From positions 310,001-374,000 of the forward strand of contig CAUEEP010000731.1 in assembly GCA_958450365.1 (NCBI GenBank): 64,000 bases of DNA, written 5' to 3'. This stretch comes from Mesorhabditis belari. Taxonomy: Eukaryota > Nematoda > Chromadorea > Rhabditida > Rhabditidae. The translations under genes were made by a program, and so were the position numbers. Shown one piece after another: positions 56,285 through 64,000 of this stretch. The notes beneath the pieces were generated by a model. That model did not search any database. It was not told where the DNA came from and worked only from the letters and a program-made list of their open reading frames with translations. The first letter of the stretch is position 1. Each line of letters opens with the position of its first letter.

Positions 56285-56350
56285 CCGTAAATCCTGTAAT
56301 AGGAGCCCCAAGAAATTTTCTTAAAAATTTTCTTAAACGGCAGATCTTGT
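56285..56350 (+). repeat. 66-bp terminal-type inverted repeat, left
   Basis: TACCGTAAATCCTGTAATAG and the following 46 bases recur inverted at 62173-62238. The outermost bases resemble the ends of the pogo-like element at 45447, but the similarity between arms continues outside, so this may simply be part of the larger inverted duplication. Confidence 0.7.
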
Positions 56351-56939
56351 TGCTCAATTATGTTACTGTGTAATCAATTAAACAATGATTTGATAAGATC
56401 TGCTAGAAACTCTGCTTCTGCTGATTATTTGACAAGATCTGCTGATTTTTAGATTACAAAGAATGACTTTGAATTGAAAAGGAATTTGTTTATCGTTTAC
56501 AAGTCCAATCAACTTCCAAAAGAGACACACTTTATAAATTAAAAACATTTTGGAAGAAACTTTAAAATCTCAAAATTCGAGGAGTTGTAGTTCGAATTGG
56601 CTTTTTTAATGTTTCTTCAACAGTTCTATTCTTTTTTTTACTTTGCAGACAAATTAGAGAATAATTGTAAAAAAGGATTATCGACAAAGGTGTTTCCTCT
56701 ATGATCGGGCTGAGACTTTACACTTGTTTGTTAATGGGCCGCTCTCTGTGGTGGTCTTTTCCCGTAAAAGTCAGCTGGCTAGTGAGAGAGAGATTTCAAA
56801 ACAATTAGTGGCTCATCCTTCTGCACACATTTGACAATCACTAAAATGAGCCTAGTTTTTTCTTTTTGTTTTTCCGGAATTTTAGAATGAATGATTCAGT
56901 TTTGAAATCTCTTTCAAATCCAATATTTTCTTTTTTGTA

Positions 56940-57360
56940 AGTAGTATGCAAAAGTTGTTTCTGGCGCACCTTTTTGCCCAAATGACGTTTTTGCAGATTT
57001 TCAGCCATTTAAAGGCATTTTTGAAGAGTAATAAGCCTTTTCTAGGAGTATTTTATCTTTTTCTTTGATGTCTTTACTTTGCTCAGGAATTCCATTTCCT
57101 GTCTTCAAAGTATTCAATCCTTCGGATCTAGGAGTCGAAGACTCTGTAGGAATGAATTTACACTTTGTGGTGTTGCAATCTTCACACAATCCCTTCATCA
57201 TCAATTTATTACTTTTGGAAACTATTTGTGATGTATCAATGATGTTTGTATGTTTCTTGCACTTGAAACAAAATATGTCTTTATTTGATCTTATGAATCC
57301 TTCGGACATTCTATTTAAAACAATGAAAAAATGATGAAGATAAAAAAATAACAATCATTA
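56940..57360 (-). mobile_element. Relic of a second Maverick (terminal repeat plus integrase N-terminus)
   Basis: AGTAGTATGCAAAAG and TTTTGCCCAAATGACGTTTT at 56940-57000 are diverged versions of the Maverick terminal repeat at 25433. The minus strand 57310-57001 encodes the integrase N-terminus (IFCFKCKKHTN, GLCEDCNTTKCKFIP, ILLEKAYYSSK), related to but clearly different from the intact one at 40275. The frame stops before the catalytic core. Everything between the left repeat and the 5' end of the integrase has been deleted. Confidence 0.85.
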
Positions 57361-57442
57361 TTAGTAATAGTTATTATATATATTATTACAGTTAAAGGCT
57401 ACAGCAGAGGTTCAAAAGTGTTTATTCAGAGATACAAGGGTT

Positions 57443-59501
57443 TATATATGTTGTGTCCGATTTAGATTTCCGTCCGATTTAGATTGAACTTATCGCGGAC
57501 GTCCGATTTAGATTACAGTCTATATCGGACGTCCGATTTAGATTGAATCTAAATCGGACGTCTTATATAGATTGAACAATAATATAAACATGTTTAATAT
57601 ATGTTCTTAAGCGTTTTCTGTAGTTTTCTGCATTTTCAAAGGTCTTTTATTAATTACAGTCTATATCGGACGTCCGATACAGATCGAACAATAATAAACG
57701 TGCTTAATATATGTTCTTAAGCGTTTTTTGCAATTTTCTCAGCTTTTCAAAGAAATTTTATTGTCTTTTTTTGAGAATTTTTTGTTTTCTTGTTTTCCTA
57801 TTAAATGCTGCTTTTTTACAGATGGAGGACGTTTTTGACCAAGAATTTGACGTGTTTTTACAAAAAAAGAAAAGAGGACAAATTCCAACCGCTGAAATCT
57901 ACAATTTGATGGTTGAAACGCTCCACAATCATCGTGAAAACTGCGAGAAACCAAAACTACCTCAAAACTACCACGAAAACAACTTGCTGAAAAGATTTGC
58001 GCTCGTGATTGAACAAAAGGGAGCGCAGCTTTATCATGTGGGCGAGAAAAATGGCAGCGGAGAGATGCCAGCACAACAACGAGTGATTAAGCGAGAAGCG
58101 GTCTTTCAGCTCTTACACGAAACACACAAAAAACTTGGACACGCTGGAATAAACTTGATGTGGCAAAATCTCCGAGGATATTATGGTATTATCATATTAT
58201 TATCATAAAGAATAGAAGATATCACCATGGAATCAGAAGAACTCCATTTGCCGCAATGTTTGGTAAAGACTATGATGATGAACGAGAAGTAAGGTATGTC
58301 TGAAATTATTTACCTAATAGATTCCAAACTATTTTGCTTAGTGATGATTCAAATGGGAACGAATTGAATCAACCGGAATTTGCGTCCGAAAATTTGGTTT
58401 GTTTTGTTTATTGTTTATTTTAATCTATATTTTAAAAATTTAGGAGCAAGTCTACAAAAAAAGTGCGGAAATTGGCGACAAAGATGAAAATAGCGATGAT
58501 TCAGGTTTGTTTTATTTTTTATTTTTAACGCTATAAAAATAGGTAAAGGATTCAATTTTGCAGCACAGGGTGCTGAAATACTTGCAGAAAGAGATAGTGC
58601 CCGTTCGAGTCTAATAAAACAAGCCGACAAGATGTTACAAGCGTCTAAAGAGAGGTTCTTTTATGATCGTTTTTCGGTTTCGCCTAATGTGCACAATTAG
58701 ATTTCAACCTTTGGATGTTGGAAAGAACGTAAGAATTCCAATTAATCCGGTTGATCGACCAAAAATTGGCCACCGAAATCTTTTGGGCGTTGTCACTGAA
58801 GGTTTGTTTCGATTAAATTCACTTAAACCATTTTTTTAAAGCAATCGATGGGCTTTACACGATTGGGACGGCGAATGGGACTCTACCACAGAAGTTTTCA
58901 AGAAATCAACTCTATCCTTGTGAGACGAACTTCCTTGTTATTGCTGATGTGCCGGAATGTTCAACTTCCTTTCGTGCCGCCATCGGTGATTCTTCTATTC
59001 ACGGGAAACAAGGTAAGTAACTATAACTTTATTTCATTTTTTGCGTGTTCCATTAGGCCATAAACATTGCTTATGTGCTGGAAAATGCTCATCCAATCGA
59101 TGTTCGTGCAAAAAGGATGGCCGACTCTGCAATTCAAGATGTCACAATAGCCTAAGCTGCAAAAATAAATAGAAATTTTTAACTCGTTCGTTGTTGTTGT
59201 TAGTTTTTTGTTGTTATATGTTGTAATTTTGCATCTATTCTGTTAACGCTAATAAATTGTTTCATAGTTGGGTTTTCTTTTCAGAAAAAGACAATAAAAT
59301 TTCCTTGAAAAGCGCAGAAAATTGCAAAAACGCTTAAGAACATATATTAAACATGTTTATATTATTGTTCAATCTATATAAGACGTCCGATTTAGATTCA
59401 ATCTAAATCGGACGTCCGATATAGACTGTAATCTAAATCGGACGTCCGCGATAAGTTCAATCTAAATCGGACGGAAATCTAAATCGGACACAACATATAT
59501 A
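57443..59501 (+). mobile_element. Transposon with 180-bp palindromic inverted ends
   Basis: 2,059 bp. The ends (TATATATGTTGTGTCCGATT and its inverse) contain nested copies of GGACGTCCGATTTAGATT that are themselves palindromic. The inner edge is GTTCTTAAGCGTTTT. An extra partial copy of the repeat (57600-57735) lies inside the left end. It carries one spliced integrase-derived gene. Confidence 0.85.
57822..59172 (+). pseudogene. KRBA2-like integrase protein lacking the catalytic core
   Basis: The first exon (57822-about 58186) ends in a zinc-binding H2C2-type segment (LLHETHKKLGHAGINLMWQN). After an unusual 30-base AT-rich stretch the sequence resumes (58208-58290) with RYHHGIRRTPFAAMFGKDYD, the region that normally follows the integrase core. 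Later exons give LPQKFSRNQLYP, and a cysteine-rich tail (CLCAGKCSSNRCSCKK, CNSRCHNSLSC) to the stop at 59172. This order is that of KRBA2/SCAND3-type integrase proteins, but the D, D and E residues and some 150 residues between the two parts are gone. ATG follows TTTTTACAG directly. Unable to transpose; might act as a DNA-binding or repressor derivative. Confidence 0.78.
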
Positions 59502-60061
59502 TATGATTGTTATCACTGACAATATTGTAGAGAATGTATGCACTTGATGTCAGTGCATGTCATTCTCTGAGATCATCGATGACGATCGGTCGTAGCTCAA
59601 TACCCTAACAATTACAGGTACCAGTATATTTATATTTTATAAATACCGGTAAAGCTATACTCATTACGAGAATAGGACTTGTCTGAAAAGAACATTTTTA
59701 AAATTTGAAAGGATAAGGACAACTTTGAAGCAAGTTATAAGCGAAAATGAGATAATTTATGCAAGAAAGTTGAGCAAAAGTGAAGAAATTCTGCGACAAA
59801 AATCGATTATCATTGTTATTTTTTCCTTAACTTTGAGTTTGTTAACAACTTTTCCGTATCTTATTGTCTGGCGTAATGTCTCAGTTTTTCAAAAGCATTT
59901 TAGCTAGCCAAGTTTTCCGAAAAGTGGAGCTTATTTTTGTACTTATATTGAGATGGTATTGGATAAACATATTTTCATCCAAAATCCTCACATCGACGAC
60001 TTAGTATTAAAACTGTTTTATTTATTCAATTTACTTATTTCATTAATTCTTTGGTTTCAGA
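59502..60061. other. Spacer upstream of the kinase-like gene
   Basis: A stem-loop (AGAGAATGTATGCAC ... GTGCATGTCATTCTCT) lies at 59530-59572. No gene seen. It ends in TTTGGTTTCAG, a likely trans-splice acceptor. Confidence 0.5.
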
Positions 60062-62019
60062 ATGGTTTTTGTTGTGATCCGACTAGTTGGTGAAGCAGAA
60101 GATCGCTTGTTCGAGAATATTATTTTGGAACCGCAGGTTTGAACTTCATTGGGTTCATCTAAATTCTTCATTAGGTTCATCTAAATTCTGTTTTATTTAT
60201 AGATTTCTCGTGTTGACCTGGTGAAGGAGATTGAGAGTGTGACGAATATTCCACCCAAATTTCAACAAGTCCAATACCGTGGCGATAAGCTACCCGACTC
60301 TCTTCATCCTCTCGAATCGATCAATGATTTTGAAGAACTTGTTGTGGTAAGTTGAATTTTTATATTTAGAACTTACTGGTTATTGTTAGGATGTATAAGT
60401 TTATTTGTGTGGAATTTAAGGTTTTTTATTAGCGTTTAAGTTTGTTAAGATCTTATAGGCTTAAAAATTGTGTTTTAGAAGCACTCTTTACTTTCACAAT
60501 GGTCTAACTATTAGGGTGTCCCATAAGTTCGTTAACACTTTCAACAGAAAAGTTATTTTAAAGGGCAACCGGCGTCACAATTTCACTCTTCTAATTTCTT
60601 CTGAACAGTTTTCATGTACGAAAATGTGACGCTGGTTGCCCTTCAAGCATGGCGGAAAAGTGATTGTGGTAAATTTAAAAATTTTTGAGATTCAAAATTG
60701 TGTTAAACAATTATTATACAGCTAGTGAATTCTGTAAAATTGCTCTCAAGTTATTTGTTTTATTTTCAGAAACATGCAGATCTTCCATGGTGGATTGAGT
60801 ACAAAGAATGTGTTGAGTTAGTGTTGAAGCTGTGCTCGAACAAAGTTGCAATTGCAAAAGAAGCTGTCCAACATCACGAACGTTTAACCAAAAGTGGATT
60901 CTTCAATGTCTACGCCCAATTCAATAACTTTCGAAGGCAGAAACATTCTAAAGTCGCTTCTTGGACCGATGGCGAAGTAGATTTAATTTGTAAAGCGACG
61001 GAACAGTACTTCCACAATCTTCATGATCAAAACAGGGGAAATGAAGATTCCGAATTCATTTGTTATTTCGAAGAACGAGATGTGGAGTTAGGAGGCAGGT
61101 CAACGAACACACTTGCGTTTGTCCGGATTCATGGGGAAGATTCGGTTTCAAAGTACAACGTTAAGTATGTTTTCTATTCATTCATTCAAGATCCATTTCT
61201 GTAATGTTTAGATGCCACCATTATGGCCCAAAAGGCACAAGCTCAGACCAGGTGCCGGACGTCTCCGAATTCTATTGCTATAAATTATTAGCATTAATCG
61301 GTGTCGGCCCCAAATCTCATATTATTCCTCCTAGCATGTCGACTGGAACCAAAACAAGCACGTAAGGATTTTACAGCTTTGCGTATACATATTAGTAACG
61401 AGTTTAGGAAGAGACATATACATCTTTGCATTTTTTAGGTACATTGCTACTCAATGGGACGACAAATTTGAGCTTCTTGAAAACGTTATTGATGAGAATA
61501 GCCTTTGCGCGGATGTCGTTGTTCAATTGGTTATGCTTAGAGTGCTTCTATTCATTTCTGATCTACATGAACAAAACTGCGGTTTGTTTCAGAGTCTGAA
61601 AAACTATAAATATAATTGATTTATTGATTTTAGGAAGGTGGAAAGGGACGAAGCACGCCGCAATTGTTGACTTTGCCCCGACAAACGATTTTAAGATTTA
61701 TCCAGATATCAAAAGCGAAATGATCACAACTTTTCTACATAAAGGATGGAAAAAAGAATATTCTGCTGTGAAAAATCAACACGACGACAACTCCTGGTTA
61801 AAGATCGCAAAGGTGTATTTGGATAAGTGGGATCTCTCAAGCAAGATCGAATTGGCTCGTGAACAACTCGATCCAACTAAAGTCCTCCTTAAAAGCCTAG
61901 AAATTGGCTTCAAGAAGCGGCAATTGCGGTTTAGTCCCACCGACCAACTGAAAGAATACATCGATACATTGTACAAAAATTTGGAAAATCTTCAAACTCT
62001 TTTAAATTCCATTGTTTAG
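60062..62019 (+). CDS. Ubiquitin-like domain plus divergent kinase-like protein
   Basis: Six exons join in consistent phase: 60062-60136, 60203-60346, 60770-61164, 61212-61361, 61439-61581 and 61634-62019, giving 430 residues. Residues 1-73 look like ubiquitin (FVVIRLVGE ... VQYRGDKLPDSLHPLESIND). After a helical linker, a kinase-like domain is suggested by YCYKLLALIGVGPKSHII and TYIATQWDD (N-lobe), ISDLHEQNCGRWKGT (catalytic loop with Asp and Asn) and AAIVDFAP (metal-binding Asp). The C-terminus is helical. It is not a canonical protein kinase. Its neighbour is a Maverick relic, and the ubiquitin-like start parallels the Maverick cargo protease at 42752, so it may be former Maverick cargo. 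Nematode Mavericks are reported to carry kinases (krma) too; that link is inferred. Confidence 0.75.
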
Positions 62020-62654
62020 TAAACAGTAATCTTCGTATTGTTTTTTTGCTGAATATGTCTAAAATATATAAATAAATTCTTTCATGAAAACAATGTAATT
62101 TATGACTTTTTTTAAAATTAAGTGATAGAAAAATTACAATTTTTTATATTTTAAGCGATAAATTGTCGTAGGAAGATCTGCCGTTTAAGAAAATTTTTAA
62201 GAAAATTTCTTGGGGCTCCTATTACAGGATTTACGGTAATCTTCAAATGCTCTTCCAGAGAATTCGTTTTTGGAGAATTCATTTAGATTTTTACGGCCTT
62301 GACAAGATCGCCTATCATAGCTCCAATATTTACGGTCAAAATGACGCTGATCAGGTTGACTACAGTGTGGTGCCAAGTGTAAAAATTGGGTCCTCGGCAG
62401 AAGTTATTTTGCAAAGAATAAAAAAAACTTCAATAAAAGTTTAAAAGCAACTAGAGGTTCTAAGTAGCCCATTACTTCTATTTTCCATAACGCATAATCA
62501 TAAAACGTAACAATTTATCATTTTAGTGAAAAAAATACATTATCCAAAATATTGTCTGAAACAATGGTGCAAAAAAAATGGCCAAGATAGAAAAAGTAAT
62601 GTCCTTATCCTTTACAGGTTATGATAGAAGCACTTCAGAGCTTTAGATCTTTAG

Positions 62655-62883
62655 ATTCTCGATGTCCAGCTGGATGGATTTATAACGCAACTCTTGGTTA
62701 TTGTTATTACATGCAGGTAGTTCCAAAATCAAGCTAAAATCAAGAACGTCAAGGAGTTTACCTACACTGTTGACGTGAAATGGAAATTTGTCGATTGGAC
62801 AACATCTGAGTCGATTTGCTCACAAACAACCGGAGCACATTTGGTTTCAATTCATTCAAAAGAAGAAGAGGATTTCGTTTACG
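62655..62883 (+). pseudogene. Lectin fragment in the right arm
   Basis: Two exons (62655-62716 and 62745-62883) are identical in length, and nearly so in sequence, to 55682-55621 and 55592-55454. The third and fourth exons are missing, replaced by unrelated sequence and the 3' spacer. It cannot make a complete CTLD. Confidence 0.85.
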
Positions 62884-63279
62884 GTAAGAATGGAATATTC
62901 ACTTGTAAACAAAAAAAACTAGCTTCTTGTAGAGTGAACTGTGCTTTTACTCAAGCTAGTCACAAGTTTTTGCTTTCAAATGAATAAAAGGTTCTACCCC
63001 TTTACTGGAAACTTGGTGCCGGGGAGTTCTTTACAACAAAAGTCACATTAAATTGGTTCATTGATTTGTTTACTCAAATTTGTGCTATTGCGGAGGTAAA
63101 CGGACAAACTCCCGACAAAACTCTGAACAAAATACGTTATCGAAAACCTCTAAACTTGATAATAAACGATTTTTCAGAATATTTTCAGGTAAAACTAGAC
63201 CTTCTTAAACATTAGCAATAAAATATACCAGTTTTGAGACTCTGTAACTATGATTTTTGGCATGTTTAAGTCACAAAAA

Positions 63280-63805
63280 GCGCAATAATGACTTTATTTA
63301 CAACAAATTTCAATCAATTCTCTTTTGCTTTACAAGTTGACCTCACCGAGGAGACAGATTGGGGAGCAGCGACCGATAAGCTGAAATTAAGACTTAGACA
63401 TTTAGGATTTTTGGTTGTTTTTAATTTTCCAATAACTGACTCCTCCAAAGATTGGATTGATGGTTCTTCCGAAGATGCTCGTGAGGAAACTGTTGCCGCA
63501 ACATCTCTGGAATCGAGAAAGTTTAAAAACCTATTAAAAATCTCTTAAACTAACTTGCCAAAGTAAAATTTGGGCAATAAGTATCTTTATAGTTTAGAAT
63601 TATCTTGTCAGCTTTAAAGCTCTGTTCATTACCTGAAAACCGCCGCAGTCGAGAAAGCTGAGGCACAAGTTCAGCTGAAAATGTAGATTTTTTAAAGGTA
63701 AAGCAATTTGAATAATAAAATAGAAAGACTTACTCCATTCGATGGGAAGAGACCGCTGAATCCATTGAGTCCCGAGATTCCGTTAAGACCGTTGAGGCCA
63801 TTGAC
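63280..63805 (-). pseudogene. Inverted partial copy of the LNG-repeat gene
   Basis: Contains counterparts of exons 6, 5, 4 and the end of exon 3, with small deletions in exon 6. The copy stops inside the repeat region at about 63805 where another inverted repeat begins; there is no signal-peptide exon. Confidence 0.8.
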
Positions 63806-63807
63806 TC

Positions 63808-64000
63808 CGTTTTCTATCTTGGCCCATTTTTTTGCACCATTGTTTCAGACAATATTTTGGATAATTTTTTTTCACCAAAATGATAAATTGTTACGTCTTA
63901 TGATTATGCGTTATGGAAACTAGAAGTAATGGGCTACTTAGAACCTCTAGTTGCTTTTAAACTTTTATTGAAGTTTTTTTATCCTTTGCAAAATAACTTC
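63808..64000 (-). repeat. Third copy of the 62395-62620 unit, inverted
   Basis: The last 190 bases are the reverse complement of about 62400-62612 (TTTTGCACCATTGTTTCAG ... GCAACTAGAGG). The unit also partly recurs in direct sense at 55740-55885. The repeat runs off the window. Confidence 0.85.

Larger units (their letters stand above)
54200..56350 (+). repeat. Left arm of a large inverted duplication
   Basis: It matches the reverse complement of about 62170-63805 in several blocks: the LNG gene 3' half, the spacer 54640-54980, lectin exons 55454-55682, the unit 55735-55885, and 56228-56350. The arm differs from its partner by a 0.4 kb segment kept only here (lectin 3' exons) and by 55885-56228, which is replaced in the other arm. 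Confidence 0.85.
62170..63805 (-). repeat. Right arm of the large inverted duplication
   Basis: Inverted copy of 54200-56350. It carries lectin exons 62655-62716 and 62745-62883 and, inverted, LNG-gene exons 3-6 (63280-63800). Unique insert at 62297-62462; the lectin 3' exons are deleted after 62925. Confidence 0.85.

Noticed and set aside
1..64000. tRNA or rRNA genes
   Set aside because: I looked for A/B-box pairs with cloverleaf ends and rRNA core motifs and saw none I could support; a covariance search would settle it.

Overview
This window is eukaryotic, and almost certainly nematode. Host genes are cut into many small exons with short GT-AG introns (about 32 to 60 nt). Several start codons lie a few bases after a pyrimidine-rich TTTCAG, as expected for spliced-leader trans-splicing. 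The families are typical of worms: paired C-type lectin domains, a DEG/ENaC channel, a saposin-B protein and a DUF1679/CHK kinase-like protein. The species cannot be named from this sequence. The DNA is AT-rich and dense with mariner, Tc3-like, pogo-like and MITE sequences.

Layout. 1-3.9 kb: two copies of a 1.5 kb tandem duplication with a broken mariner between them. 5.4-7.9 kb: a two-domain secreted C-type lectin (+). 9.2-12.3 kb: an 11-exon, about 777-residue unrecognised gene (+) whose C-terminus looks like a PD-(D/E)XK nuclease fold. 13.8-16.0 kb: a saposin-B/threonine-rich secreted protein (-) and a broken copy of it. 16.5-22.9 kb: a long DEG/ENaC channel gene (-) with a decayed mariner in an intron. 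24.5-25.4 kb: a decayed Tc3-like transposase (-).

The centrepiece is a structurally complete Maverick/Polinton at 25433-44550 (19.1 kb). It has inverted repeats of about 335 bp and a perfect 6-bp target duplication, AACATT. It encodes an adenain-like protease, a protein-primed family B DNA polymerase, a packaging ATPase, minor and major capsid proteins, a chromodomain-bearing retroviral-type integrase and several small proteins. It also carries two things outside the standard Polinton set. One is a furin-site-bearing, single-pass membrane glycoprotein with features of a herpesvirus gB-type (class III) fusogen. The other is an intron-containing cargo gene for a trypsin-like serine protease with a ubiquitin-like N-terminal domain. 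The combination matches the nematode Mavericks reported in 2023 as vectors of horizontal gene transfer. Just upstream of the cargo protease, its promoter is duplicated almost perfectly in front of a strongly diverged, possibly stand-alone copy of the ubiquitin-like domain. This pairing is the most interesting candidate here. The polymerase and ATPase frames are broken, so this copy may not be autonomous.

Right of the Maverick: a CHK kinase-like host gene (45.3-50.1 kb) with a pogo-like element in intron 1; a repeat-rich gene-poor stretch (50.1-53.4 kb); and a secreted LNG-repeat peptide gene (53.5-54.6 kb). A large inverted duplication follows, with arms at about 54.2-56.35 and 62.17-63.8 kb. 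Each arm carries a partial lectin and part of the LNG gene. Its 5.8 kb spacer holds a relic of a second Maverick, a KRBA2-like integrase element that has lost its catalytic core, and a kinase-like gene that also starts with a ubiquitin-like domain. That gene may be cargo of the vanished Maverick.
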